A DNA stretch of 64,000 nucleotides from Parietaria judaica (GCA_954871525.1 OX940863.1:5184001-5248000); one strand, 5' to 3'; positions 46,601 through 58,441 are shown, counted from the first letter of the stretch. The notes: generated by a model not told the origin, from the letters alone. Numbers and translations: made by a program.

Positions 46601-46725
46601 AAACGCCAAGCAGGAAGAGCAAAGATGAAGAGATTTCGTTCAAAAGATGAGATGCATATCATCCATACCGCAGTCGCTGTGGGAATTGTGGAAAGGCGGG
46701 TCACAATAAGAGGACTTGTCTAGCC
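43686..46725 (+). pseudogene. MuDR-family (MULE) transposase, multiply broken
   Basis: Coding blocks in order: short 5' exons near 43686 and 43844; a long block 44377-45010 with MuDR N-terminal sequence (YKDCMTETMRFIAIRR, CPWEFNARVC, YNCAGRNTQVKNRQLPSSLI); then the DDE region with VIFVDCTHLKGKYKGTLLLA near 45360 and VVIISDRASSILKAV near 45515; NISESTNSVILEARE near 45990; a SWIM-type zinc finger (CSCC..LEDFPCSHAAAAL) near 46390; and a CCHC knuckle CGNCGKAGHNKRTC near 46680. Damage: deletion and frameshift after DGDNHIF (~45440), in-frame stops near 45688, 46040 and 46406, and the knuckle out of frame. Introns are likely between 45010 and 45256 and at 45790-45966. It cannot make an intact transposase. 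Confidence 0.88.
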
Positions 46726-48461
46726 TAGTTACTTTATTGAGCGTTTTGGTTATGTTTGTGTGTAATTTTTTTCTTATTTGTTAAATCCCAATCATGTACG
46801 TTTTACGATCAGTAATCCGCATCAAGTTATTTCATATTAACGTGGTTAATTCCTCATAGTTCTTGTTTTCTCATATTTTTGTGTCATTTATTTAGATCGT
46901 GAATCTTCAAAATAACGTGGTTCATTCCTCATAAAACATTGTATTAACTTTAGATATATAAGTTAATTCTTATCCAAATCAAGTTTACCAAACATTTTCA
47001 CACGTTAATATGAGAATTTACAAAATTTTATTAATATGAAATACAAGTTAATTGTGATCGAAAACCAGTTTATATTTCACGTTAATAAAACATCAATGTT
47101 ATCCTCAATAACAAAAATATAAATTAGCCTCATTAATACACAATATTAAAATTGAAACAATCTTACATTAAAGTGAACTAATACAATATCGAACATACTC
47201 GCGAATTAACCACATTAATACAACTTTGTATATAAAATTAATACAACCTAATATCTAACAAAAACGTGATTTAATACCACCTATATGAATAATAAAAACC
47301 CGAATTAACCAAATTAATACACTCCATTATTATCTAAATTGACCGGGTTAATCATTACTCGATTATGCACGAAGTCAAACCTCTACTCGTAGGTGTTAAT
47401 GATTAACTAAATTGACCAGGTTAATCTTATTATATCTACTCATAGGTGTTAATGATTAACTCGTCCATGTTCATGTATACCAAATAATCCATCTATTAAC
47501 CACATTAATACTACATAAAAATCGACCCTAATCGACCATGTCCATGATTAACTCGTCCATGTTCATGATTAATACAACCTAATTATCCACCCTAATCATA
47601 AAAATCCAAAATCGATTAGTCACGAACAATGAAATCGAGTAGTCATGGACAATGAAATCAAAGATCGATAGGAAAAATACATTAATACACGTGAAAAAAA
47701 CTTGATTTTACCACTAATCTTCATGTTAAATACAACCTAAAAATCTATTAACCACATACTCGCGAATTAACCACATTAATACAGCTTAATACAATATATT
47801 ATCCATATTATTAATTAAATTAATCGAGTTACTCATTAATGATTATTATAACCTAATTATCGAACCTAATCATACAAATCCAAAATCGATTAGTCACTAA
47901 CAATGAAATCAAGTAGTCAAGGAAAATGAAATCAAAGACCAACCGGAAATAAACTCAATTAATACATGTGAAAAACTCAATTTTATAAACTCGATTAATT
48001 AAAAAAAAAAACCTTTTTACCAGTCGACAGATTCTTCGCCGATGATTCAAAAGGTCCGGTTGCATTGTTCTTCGCCGATGAGATGACTGTCGTCGTCAAG
48101 AGATGACCGTCGTCGCCGATGAGATGACTGTCGTCGTGGAGTGATTATAGTCGTTGTCGTCGAAGAGAGAAAAAGGGGGAAAGGGTTAGGTCGAGGTGAA
48201 GTCGAAGAGAGAGAAAAAAATAGAAGTCAAAATTTAATTTCATATTTTAAGGAATTAATCTATTTAATTTTTAATAATATCATTATCAAATTTAATAAAA
48301 AATTAATTGATAATTAAATTAAATCATAATTAATTTAAGGTCTATGAGGGTAATAAGGTCTTTTGTGTTTTATTAATGTGGTTTATTGACTATTTGGCAA
48401 TATTAATCAAAAGATTGACTATTTTGCTAAATAGTTTTTCTTATTTGGCTATATAGCTTTA
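46726..48461. other. 3' non-coding part of the MULE
   Basis: AT-rich, with many TTAATA-containing short repeats and a small GC-rich patch (TCGTCG-rich, 48030-48160) near the right end, possibly an internal promoter on the opposite strand. No second MULE gene is visible. Confidence 0.45.
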
Positions 48462-51208
48462 TGTTGGAAATCACGTCTCGGATTCCGTGTAAATTATCAC
48501 GAATTATACCTCCGAACCGTCCGGGTAACATTTAAAAAATTAATTTAAAGCGGAAAAAACTTGTTATCCGTGCAACGGTCCGGATATCGGATAATAACCA
48601 TATAACAAGATCTGATAAATATTATGTAATTTAATATTCATAAATCATTATTAATAATCTAGTCATGATAGGAAATAAATAGAAAGCAGTAAATGGTTGC
48701 ATTTATTAACCCAATGCATAAGGCCGTACCTCTAATGACGACTTCCGGCTGCGCGTTCTTAATCGGGCAGGGCTCCGCCGGTGCTGAGGGAAACTCCCGT
48801 GATCTTCCTGGATATTCTCCTGGAATCCTCGTACCGAAGCGTGGGCTTCGCCGGCAGGACTCCGTCGCAAAATTTAAACTGATGGTTCTTATTAAGCTTC
48901 CAGAGAACTAAGTCTCTTAAGCCGAACCAAAAAGAGAGATCAGAGAAAAAATTCGCAGACCCTAAAGGAGAGGGAGAGTTCGAATTTTTCTCTGGGGAAA
49001 GGTGTGTAAAATGTGTAGAATGAGCCTCCTATTTATAGGCTCAAACCGTAACCGAATTGGAGAAATTCCCTCCCTTATTTTTGAATTTCATATATTAAAT
49101 ATAATTAATTATCTCAATCCAATGGTCCAGATTTAATCTTATCTAAATCCAATGGATATAATTAATTAGGGATTTAATTAAATAAGAAAGATTTGGATAA
49201 AATAAAAAATCCAATCTTATCATCTTATCTTTATAAATTCGAATTATATATATATATATTAAAATTCGAATTATCATTATCTAGATCCAACGGTTGAGAT
49301 AAATCTTTAAACCGATCTAATGGATCAAATTAGTTTAGGATAAAATCAAATATAAAAAGATTCAATAAAAACAATTTCGAATTTATCCATAAACCATAAT
49401 TCGAAAAATAATATAAATATATATAATTAATTAATTTCCAATCCGACGGTAAAGATTAAATCTTAGACCGATCTAACGGATATAATTAATTAATCAAATT
49501 CGAAAAATCAAAACTTGGTCACCAAGTTATTAATTTCGAATTCATCAATATCCTAATCCAGCGGTTGATATTAAATCATAACCGATCTAATGGATTAAAT
49601 TGATTTTAGGGTTTTTCTCAAATACCATAACATTTGGTACTTTTGCCGTAATTATGGAAAGACTAAAGTCTATCCATTCGAATATGAATGGATCCATATT
49701 CAAAAGCCCAATTCGATTTCTACACTCTATAATATATAAAAATATATTATTTTTCATATTAATATAAATCTATTAATTATTGAATAATTATTAATAATAC
49801 ATTAATAATAAAATTCGAATAATTAAATTATATTAATATACTCTGATCTCAATATCACACATTTAAATGTCATGGTGACACACCATCATTTAAATTCGTG
49901 ACATGTGATTTAATTTCATAGTTTACCGAAACGATCCCAAACTTAGAAATTCTCTAAATCACAAACCGTACATAGAAACGACTTGGTTTCAAAAGAAAAG
50001 TTGCTTAGAATTTAATTTCCAACAACTTTCATGTTGATAGAAAATCCAAATTCTACTTTCTTTTGTCAGTTAATTTCGGTTACCAAGATATGGTACTTTT
50101 GCTACGCTACCGATAAAACTATCTGATGTCTGTCACAGACTTCAGTTTTATGAGTCTTGCCAAATGATCTTAAAAACATTCTAATGTATTTATCATGTAC
50201 GTATCATCCGTTACGGAGCTATCCTGGGGACCATGGACCCGTATCACTTAAGCTCCAACGAACTGCTAGGGTGTTCGTCAAACCTTGGTGTTATTCCACT
50301 ATAAACCCGAGGCTGCACTCTTTAGTGATACAGTATATATTATTCCCTTTATTACAGCAGGGTTTCCATTGATACAATCAAATTCGGGTTATTGATCTTT
50401 CACTTGATGATCCACACACGATCAGGCGGTTTCTACCGTTATGCCTCTCATTGCATTTTCATCCTTGACTCAGTCAGTAATATTATGAGTGACCCACTTA
50501 TGGTTTCGATTCATAAGTTGCGCACGGGTACCTCTCACTTCTCACCACCGACAATCAAAGGAATCATCATGACTCTGAAGAGAGCTGTGTGATGCCCATG
50601 TCTATGACCAAGCTACCCTTACTGCTGACTATCATGCTCCCAAAATAATAGTGTTGGGAACAACGGTAATATATTGTGTTCTTTAACGGTTAAATCAAAG
50701 AACAATCAAGCCAACAGCTCGGACTCAAGACCACTCAGGACTTAGATCGAATATCCATTTGATCATCTACTAGTGACTCAACTCCAAGTTATCAGTGACG
50801 GTCTTATATGATAACTTCCGGAGTTTAAGTCAGGTCCAGTCCAGTATGAAGACACTTCATACTTAATGCACTACTAGTGAGTGTGACACACACAAAATCC
50901 AGAATAGGATTGTCACTTAGTCACATTAATGACCTTGTACGATTAATGGGCTCCCACCCAGTTAATCAGGTCACAGACATTTTAAGTTAATTTATTATGA
51001 TTATTAATTCTTCTTCACATTGACTCTGTTGTGATAATAATTCATAATTGCATCCTTTATGAACTAAGGATCAAACATTCTATTTTACTATACCAGAAAC
51101 TATAATAAGATTATCATAATAAGCATCATCTTTATTCAACGACTTGTCATAATCTTTTACAAATGGATAAAAATATCTTGTTTAAGGACACATATGTCCA
51201 ACACTTTA
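48457..51208 (-). mobile_element. Solo LTR, 2,742 bp, with 5-bp TSD
   Basis: 48462-51203 begins TGTTGGAAATC and ends ATGTCCAACA, giving TGTTGGA/TCCAACA terminal inversions. Target duplication CTTTA at 48457-48461 and 51204-51208 is exact. A TATA box on the minus strand (TATAAATA, 49030-49037) with a leader-like stretch after it indicates minus orientation; read that way the LTR begins TGTTGGACATATG. There is no internal domain, so the element was removed by LTR-LTR recombination. The long LTR suggests a large-LTR retrotransposon family, not further assigned. Confidence 0.9.
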
Positions 51209-51214
51209 GAGCCC

Positions 51215-51580
51215 TAAAAAAATTATGTATCCACTTCAGAGAATTTTACCAGAAAAATATCATGAAATTGTAGTGTTCACTTCACGGAATGTTTCTAACC
51301 CAAAGTAACAAAATGAGGGTATTCCCTTCGAGGAATATTATACAACTTAAGTATTCATAAACGGTGGAATTCACTTCAGGGACTTGCTAAACCAAAATAT
51401 TAATCAAATGATGGTTTTCACTGCAAGGAATATTGTAAAACTAAAAAAAAAATTGCGTAATTCACTTCGGGGAATATTATTAATCTAAAATAAAAAATTA
51501 TATTCACTTCCGGGAATGTTGCTAACCCAAAATATTAAGATGACGATATTCACTTCAGGGAATTTGTTTTTCTTAAAATC
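51215..51580. repeat. ~45-bp minisatellite, right half
   Basis: About eight units with TTCACTTCAGGGAAT-like cores and AAAATATTA-like tails, 42-48 bp apart. Same array as 42530-43075. Confidence 0.85.
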
Positions 51581-52465
51581 ATTATCGTTTTAGCTACTTC
51601 GGGAGCGTATAATTATATAATAACATAAAATGATCTTATAAGTGAATAATAACATAGTATATAATTATATATAACACAATATAATCAAACAGTATATAAT
51701 ATCACATTACATCATTTCGATATGCGTACGAATATGGCAAACAGTATAATATATAGATACATATAATAATTAATATATTTATATTCAATCACTATTTATA
51801 GGCGTTTAAAAAAATATGATATATATATATATAGTATACAATCATTAAAGACAATATACATTTGGTATTGGAATTTTATGTTCATGCAATAAATATACAA
51901 GATTTGATATTCAATATTGTATGTATATTATATATATAGAAGGATTATATATATAAAATGGCACGGAAAAAAATAGCATATAATCATAGTATACACGTAA
52001 TAATGACACTATATATATAGAAGGTTTATATAAATCATAGATCACAATATGCAATGAAATCAGAATATAAAACATATGTATTAGCTATCAACGATATATG
52101 GTTGCTAGGGTTTTGGGGTGGATATTAAGATATCCACTTTCACCAATTTACCATCATTGCAAAACAAAAGAATAGAAAGAAAAAAAAAAACATTTGCCCT
52201 TTATTTGAGTGGATTTATCAATGAATCCATTATCGTACACTTTCATTGCAAAGAACTAGAGAAATAGTAAAAAAAAAATTGCTAGGTTATCAAACACCAT
52301 CATCGCATTAATATGAAGATGATAAAAAAATTTAGCTAGGCTTTATGCTTGAGTTTCTCAAATGAAATTTATGATCGTATCTCCATCATCGCAAAAACAA
52401 GAAGGAAAGAAATTCATTATACAAAAACTATTACCTCAATTGATTAGAGACTCGTGCAGATAACG
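51581..52465 (-). other. AT-rich interior of LARD-like element near its 5' LTR
   Basis: Very AT-rich with ATATAT runs; no coding motif. 52451-52465 (minus strand CGTTATCTGCACGAG) is the presumed primer-binding region. Confidence 0.45.
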
Positions 52466-52678
52466 TGTTATAAACTAAGAACGAGAGAGATTGAGAGAGA
52501 GGGAAATAGAGAGTATTATTGCATTTTGATGTGTGTTACAATGAACCTCATATACCTCTATTTATAGGGCTTGAGAGAGGTGAAAATAGGAAATACAATG
52601 AATGTGAATATTACATAGTAATGACATAGTTGACTATCACAATATTGACATCCACAAAATCCCTTGATTTATAAAACA
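52466..52678 (-). repeat. 5' LTR of the LARD-like element
   Basis: 213 bp bounded by TGTTATA (+ strand, 52466) and TATAAAACA (52670-52678). TATA box on the minus strand at 52559-52566. Partner of 37053-37248. Confidence 0.7.
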
Positions 52679-52964
52679 AAGTATTTTCTTCGGGTGAATG
52701 TGATTGTTGAGTGAGCGCGGACCAAAAAGTTGCAAGATTCTAAAAGTATGCCTATTTTTTCTAATATGACAAAATGAAATCGACCCATATGAAAAAGAGA
52801 GAATCCAAGTGAACAACATAAAAAATAAAAGAGAAATTATGATGAATAGCCACATTCATACGTTTACATTGCATTTTAGCAAATTTAAGGTTGTTATTTG
52901 TAAAATAGCCAAATATTGGCTATTTTGTCAATGATTAATATGATTATAATTATTGATATGATTA

Positions 52965-54648
52965 TTTTTATAAGAGAAATTATAATAGATAATCATCCTT
53001 TAATGTTTAAATTTACATTTAACAAACGTAGAGATTTAATTAGCAAAATAGTCAATCATGATGATGTGGCATTGAAATCTGAAATATCTATTCCAATATT
53101 GCCCCTAATCATTTTTTTTATTTTTTTAATATTAATAATCATGTAAATAATGATTAAAATTCGTTTTTTTATTTTAAAATTATTTAAAAATAATTCTTAT
53201 TTTAATTTGTTTTTAATTGTGCATGATTTTAGGAAATAGTATACCCAAAAAAGTGGATCTCACGTTTACTTCTCTCTCTCCATTTTATCTATCCTCTCCG
53301 GGAGAACGAGCTCGCAATTCCTCTAATGGTGGAGTTTCAGTAATCTTATTTGCAGAGGCATCAATGACGTCCGGTCCGAGGTCTTCGTCAGCGACGATTT
53401 CGGCGAGCTCAGGGCTCAGTACCACCGGTCGGTCCGACAAGCAACAGATTCCTTCTCCATCGAGAGAAGGACCGAGCTCCAATCACCCGAACGCCCGTCT
53501 CAAAGTTCCTCCGGCGAGACGCTCTTCTCTCTCTCTCTCTCTCGTTCGTCTCTCCTGGCTCGCAGTCGTCGTCTTCTTTCGCTCCTCTTCTGGTTCGTCT
53601 CCAGTCTTTCTAATTAGTTCGTTTCATGGTTTGATTTGTTGATTATATGGCTTTAGGGTTTCATTCTCAACAACTGATTGAACTTTCCTTTGATATCTAC
53701 CATATGTAATCTTTCATTTCTGAAAATGGCATCTGATTTGTATGCATGCTTCGCAGACTTCAATTTTGAAGTGAAACTGTTCGAATCTGATGATTGATTT
53801 CTGGTCAAATGGGGTCTGAAATTGGTTTTTTAAGTCTAAGATGGACTTTTTCTTCGATTTACTGATGCAAATTGTCTTTCGATTCTTACAGACTCATTGC
53901 GTAATCTCCATGATGAATCAGTGAGCTCCACTGGCCAGAGAACCACGAAAGGTACCTATAGAGGCCCAGAAAAGACTGAAGACATTGTTTGTAGAATGAT
54001 TCAGACACGCGGATGAAAATGTGGGCGGCAGCGTTGGCTCGATGGCGATTTTTTTCTCTGGTTTTGTCGTGTAATTTATGTTTATTCGTGTTTATTCGAA
54101 TTGTAAATGTTTGTTAATTCGAATTGTAAATGTAAGTTTATTGGTTTATTCATGTAAATGTATGTAAACTCGAATTATAAATGTATGTTGATTTGTTTAT
54201 TCGTATTTATTCGTGTAAATGTATGTTAATTCAAATAGTTAATTTGATTAATGTTTTTTAATTTAAATTGTTTTAAATAATTAATATGGTTAATTCGAAT
54301 TAGTAAGAAATTTGAATTTTTATTTTAAAAACTGAAAACAGTTATTATATTTAAATTTGATTTTTTTTTATTTTGAATTTAATTATATGTTTCCTAATTT
54401 ATTATTTTATTATTTTTTTTAAAATAAAATAAATTCGTATTAATTATTAATTATTAAAAAATTATTATTTTTAGTAAATTTTGTTTTTTCGAATTTTAAT
54501 GTTAATTATTAATAACAAGGGTAGGTACGCCATTTTATATCCATTAATGTGGTTTATTGGCTATGGCTCTAAAATTAACCAAACGGTGGCTATTTTGATA
54601 ATATTCAACGTTTAAAGTGACTAGTTAGCTTAAGCTCCCTTTTTATAA
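52965..54648. mobile_element. Inner Pack-MULE-like element carrying host gene fragment
   Basis: Body 52974-54639: starts GAGAAATTATAATAGATAATC, ends (reverse complement) GGGAGCTTAAGCTAACTAG. Target duplication TTTTTATAA at 52965-52973 and 54640-54648 is exact. The terminal repeats are imperfect. The centre (about 53240-54010) has the GC content and exon-intron look of a plant gene 5' end, quite unlike the AT-rich ends. That is the hallmark of a Pack-MULE. Confidence 0.85.
53240..54010 (+). pseudogene. Captured gene fragment inside the inner MULE
   Basis: Contains a Ser/Pro-rich open frame from the ATG at 53364, a CT-rich leader-like tract, an intron-like AT-rich stretch, and a small exon-like block about 53891-53950 bounded by a TTCTTACAG acceptor and an AAAG-GTACCT donor. 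Introns are retained, so capture was from genomic DNA, not cDNA. I do not recognise the parent gene, and coding direction (+) is inferred from these splice signals. Unlikely to be functional. Confidence 0.55.
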
Positions 54649-54756
54649 TGATTAACATGATTAATTGGTTATTTTATAAATATTAACAAAACATTGATTG
54701 TTTTGTCAATTTTAAACTATCAAGTTGGCTATTTAGTTTAAGCTTTTAAAATAAAA

Positions 54757-56400
54757 TAAAAAACTAATTTTCCATCTCTCGTTTTACGTTGTAATTATGT
54801 TCTTCCACAGTTCCTTCGTGTCCCTCGAACCGTCGTCGACCAACATGTTCTCTTCTTCGAGTCACCCTCTTGTAAGCATTTGTCAGACCCTAAATCGTTT
54901 TTTAATTATATGTATATTATCTTTTACCTTTAAGTGATACATTAGATTGGTGAGCAAAACGACCACCGATTTCGATGATACAAACATCTCAAAACCCAAC
55001 ATTAAAAATATTTTCTTATAATTTTCCTTTATGATTCTTCTACTATACTACACCGCAAACGACGTGAGATCAAGAATAACCTCAAAGATGTGAATCGTTT
55101 GAGGAATTACACATAATAATTTACGGTTCCAAAATCAACAAAACAAGGAAAAAATAATAAAGGAATAAGATAAGTTTTTTTTTTTTTAATAAAGAGACGT
55201 ATAAAAATAGCGCTAATAAAGCATATCGGGACTGATTGACTTTGGGATAAAACGAGTTTATGTTTATGCTAAAATAAGTTCCATATCAATATAACACGAG
55301 TTACATATCAGTAATATACGAAAACAATTCGGTGAAAATCATATACACATAGATGATCATCACCGATATCCGCCAATAACATCGTTGATGTGTTGCTGGC
55401 GTGTTAGGATTAGGGCTCATGTATATGGAAGCGTAGGACCGACGAGCCGGGAAGTGACATACATGTGCATGGGAGGTCGACGTGTGCATGAGAGCTCCGA
55501 GATTTTAGCGTCAATGATTGGCGCTATTTCGGGGCTGCTAGTGCTATGAACTTTTTATTTCAGTCTTTATCATTATTATTGCTCTCTTTAATTCCGTAAT
55601 TTACTTCCGACTTTAGCATCATTTATTTCCTTTTTGGATTATCTCATTCCTCCTCTCTTCTCTAATCGTTTGCTATGTATTTAGAACAAAGAGAATGTTT
55701 TTCCCAGCTTTGATATTTGTTAAATGAAAGTCGACCTATGTGTTGTAATTTTTGCGGTTTCGTTTCTTTTCGATAATCTCTCGCTACATCATGTTCCTCT
55801 TCCATTTTAGCATATTTTAGATCGTCATACTTGCTATATCTTCATTTAGATTATCATACTCGCGAGATATACTGAAAGTCTAATAATAGGCTTTCGCTTT
55901 TTTATAATATCGGGTAAAATTAAATATAAATACAATATGTTACTATGCTTATGATGATATATAATTGAACTTGAGTCTATATGATATAGTTCACGTACAT
56001 TGAGTAATTTATTGCCGTTCTCAATGGAGCCTATCTATTATTACCATAACTCAACTCAAGCCATTTTTTTTAATAAATCAACTTGTGAAAAAAAAAATGG
56101 TCTTTCTTTGGTTGTTCATTGAACTTCCAGATATTTCCAAATCAGGCGATTTCAACACTTAAGGTTCTTGCTTATCAAGGATCGAGAAGATTATCTACAC
56201 TCCAATTCTTACTAAAACTGAATGTAGAGGTTCATGATAAGAACGAATATAGATAAATACAAAAAAGAGAACTCCCCTTAAAATGGGCTCCCTAGAAATG
56301 AGCGCCCTAGAATTGAGCACCCTTGAAATTGGCGCGCTTAAATGAGCGCGCTTTCTTTTTTAGAACAATTACTTAATAGCTCAGGGGCCCAAATAAGTTA
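54757..56400. other. Intergenic, AT-rich; no gene recognised
   Basis: No family motif in any frame and no paired repeat ends were found. Confidence 0.45.
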
Positions 56401-56780
56401 TTTTTAATTACACAAAGGTCCTTGGACCCTTCTATAAATAGAAGCTTCAAACTCAGAAAAACGGATCCGATCCCATTCGAACTCGGAACTATACACATTT
56501 CACTCAAACGCTCTCTAGAGCGATAAAAGCTCTCAAAGCTCACTTTGAACTACGTGATGACCTGATCCCGGTAATATGGGTACGTAGGCAGCCTCGCGAC
56601 AAATGACGAGGTCCGGCATCATATATTAACAAATCCCGTCTTTTTTATGTTCTTAAGCATATCAACGAAGGCGGAGAATTAAGTTTTAAGCCCGATTTAA
56701 CCATAAAGTGAACATTGGGTTCGGCCCAAAATCAAGACATGGGCCGCTTTACTGTTGATCCATTTTTCGGCATTAACAAG
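56401..56780 (+). repeat. LTR fragment (probably Gypsy-type)
   Basis: TATA box (TATAAATAG, near 56432-56440) followed by ACTCGGAACT and the GGTACGTAGGCAGCCTCG block that I associate with U5 regions of plant Gypsy LTRs, ending TTTTTCGGCATTAACA. A related tail (CCATTTTTCGGCATCAACA) ends the fragment at 58151-58441. No left end or target duplication found. Confidence 0.4.
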
Positions 56781-56811
56781 TACTATAAAATATAACCCTA
56801 ATATTCCTATA

Positions 56812-57659
56812 TAATATTAAGGGAAATTTATTTTTTATACCTTCGACTTTCATTTTTAGTAAAAATATACCCAAGTTTTAAAAATAGCTAAAGTATAACC
56901 TTAGTGTATGATTTGACAGTTTTGCCCTCTAATTTCCAAGGTTCTAAATGCCGATGCCGACGCGGTTTCGTTGCCTCCATTTTACGGGCATGCTGATGGA
57001 AATATCGACGGGAAAGTAAAAAAAAAAAGAAAAGGCATGCCGCATACCCAAATGCCGCATAAATTTCACGGGCATGTCGCATGAAAGTTGGAAAATAATT
57101 TTGAGTATTCGATAAATTTTTTTAAATAAGTTCAAAATTACTTAAATATATCCGTAAGACATAAATAACCACAAAATCACACTAATAGGATATAGTTATA
57201 TTTATATAAAAATAAGAGTTTTACTTATAGAAAATATAAATATAGTCTTACAAAATTAAAATAAGACATCATATAATTGATAGGTTATATAGTTGTTCAC
57301 GGGCATGCCACAATTCTCAAAAAATTGCATGCCGGGGAATTTAAAGCCATGCTAATTTGTTTTTTTGTTTTTGTTTTTTGCTATTAATTATTTGAATAGT
57401 TTAAAAAATAAAATCTTAGATATCGTCTTTTTCTATTTTCATCAATATCCTCCGCTCCTTGCCATAGTCAAATTTTATATACTTAACATAAGTAAGGAAT
57501 TTTGGATTTTTTAAATTTAAATTTAAATTTATTGGAGGGTATATAAAAAAAATTAAAATAGTCTTTAAAGGTATACTTTAGCTGTTTTTTGAAACTTGAA
57601 GATATATTTTTGGTAAATGTGAGAGTTGAGGGTATAAAAATAAATTTCCCTAATATTAA
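56812..57659. mobile_element. MULE (830 bp) with perfect 9-bp TSD
   Basis: Body 56821-57650, ends GGGAAATTTATTTTTTATAC and its reverse-complement counterpart; terminal repeats about 80 bp, imperfect. Target duplication TAATATTAA at 56812-56820 and 57651-57659 is exact. A GC-richer insert near 56937-57360, with GGCATGCCG-like motifs, resembles part of the repeat at 38900-39110. Non-coding. Confidence 0.9.
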
Positions 57660-58046
57660 ATGGTAATATATCTCTAATAATTAAATAAATGTAATTCCGG
57701 GTCCAACAATTCAATATTGATCGAGTTTCTCAATGCTATCGCATAGCATGATATGTGAAATGAAAACTGAAGAGGATCAGAGACAGAGAAGAATATATCC
57801 ATTTCATTTTCGCCAAACATAGAGATTCTAGACGAAGGATATCGTTAACAAATCTACTAATCTAGATATTTTTTAGATAACATCTAACGTGTTATTTTCT
57901 GAATATGCCCTAAAAATAGGCTCAAAAACGAAACTTATAAGCCCCACAATGCATGCATGCATGAACATCATCATATTCAGCGACTAGCAAGTCCAAGCAC
58001 GACACTCTCGTCTTCCCTCAGCTAAGTAGCTAGTTAGCCAGCGAGC
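57660..58046 (+). other. Upstream region of RALF-like fragment 4
   Basis: Contains GCCCTAAAAATAGG and AAACTTATAAGCCCC pieces resembling the RALF promoter block, but diverged. Confidence 0.4.
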
Positions 58047-58150
58047 ATGGCCATGTCGTCGAAGGTGTGCGTACGTTCGTGCTCTGTCTACTGATGCCGA
58101 CGTGGGTGGCGGCAGCGAATTGTATCAATTATACGAGGTGGTGAAGGTGG
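58047..58150 (+). pseudogene. RALF-like locus 4, fragment
   Basis: ATG at 58047 opens MAMSSKVCV, matching the signal-peptide start of the family, then hits a stop at 58092-58094. In another frame FVLCLLMPTWVAAANCINY continues the signal core and the start of the mature part, then stops. A frameshift of at least one base and complete loss of the cysteine region make it a pseudogene. Downstream sequence is unrelated (LTR-like). Confidence 0.7.
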
Positions 58151-58441
58151 TGAACAGATACAGCAAATCCCGACTCTCTAGAAATTGAAAGATCCGAGCC
58201 CCCAATCTGCCCGTATAGCGGAAGTCCCGATTCTCAGTGGTCACCTATCCAAATTCTGAGTTTGGCCTGACCGCGCTTAGGGGGAGGACCCGGTTTCGGA
58301 ATGTCGACAAATAGAAACCCCGGTTCAAATGATCTCAAGGTCAAAGCCTCAAGCTCAGAAAAGTCAACAGACAGCGACAGGCCGGGCTTAAAATCAATAC
58401 TTGAGCCACTACACTGTTTTGTCCATTTTTCGGCATCAACA
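58151..58441 (+). repeat. LTR-like fragment next to RALF locus 4
   Basis: Not RALF-like. Ends CCATTTTTCGGCATCAACA, similar to the LTR tail at 56760-56780, and may have replaced the 3' part of locus 4. Ends not defined. Confidence 0.35.

Larger units (their letters stand above)
43067..51223 (+). mobile_element. Decayed autonomous-type MULE with 9-bp TSD, split by a solo LTR
   Basis: Body 43076-51214, beginning GAGAAATGACACC..ATAGCCAAATT and ending (reverse complement) GGGCTCTAAAGCTATATAGCCAAATAAG. Target duplication TAAAAAAAT at 43067-43075 and 51215-51223 is exact, and the host minisatellite resumes on each side. Without the 2.75-kb solo-LTR insertion the element is about 5.4 kb, a normal size for an autonomous MULE, and it carries a MuDR-type transposase pseudogene. 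The ends resemble those of the two nested elements at 52831 and 52974. Confidence 0.9.
37053..52678 (-). mobile_element. Old non-coding LTR element (LARD-like), minus strand, with nested insertions
   Basis: Two similar direct repeats bound the region: 37053-37248 and 52466-52678 (about ten differences by eye). On the minus strand the upper copy starts TGTTATA-like and ends TATAACA, followed by a CGTTATCTGCACGAG primer-site-like sequence (52451-52465). The lower copy is preceded by the purine tract AAGAGGGAG. Each LTR has a TATA box on the minus strand. After removing the nested elements (38055-39112 and 43076-51214) about 6 kb of internal sequence remains, with no gag or pol motif in any frame but with minisatellites. 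That fits a large retrotransposon derivative. No target duplication was found because the lower outer end is eroded. Confidence 0.65.
52822..54756. mobile_element. Outer MULE MITE (~242 bp) split by an inner MULE
   Basis: Body 52831-54747: starts GAGAAATTATGATGAATAGCC, ends (reverse complement) AAAAGCTTAAACTAAATAGCC. Target duplication AAAATAAAA at 52822-52830 and 54748-54756 is exact. Removing the inner element and one copy of its duplication leaves about 242 bp, a MITE-sized element with ends like the MULE at 43076. Confidence 0.85.

Noticed and set aside
48462..51203. Coding region inside the 2.7-kb TGTTGGA...TCCAACA segment
   Set aside because: Frames are short and unrelated to gag or pol; exact terminal inversions and TSD show it is a solo LTR.
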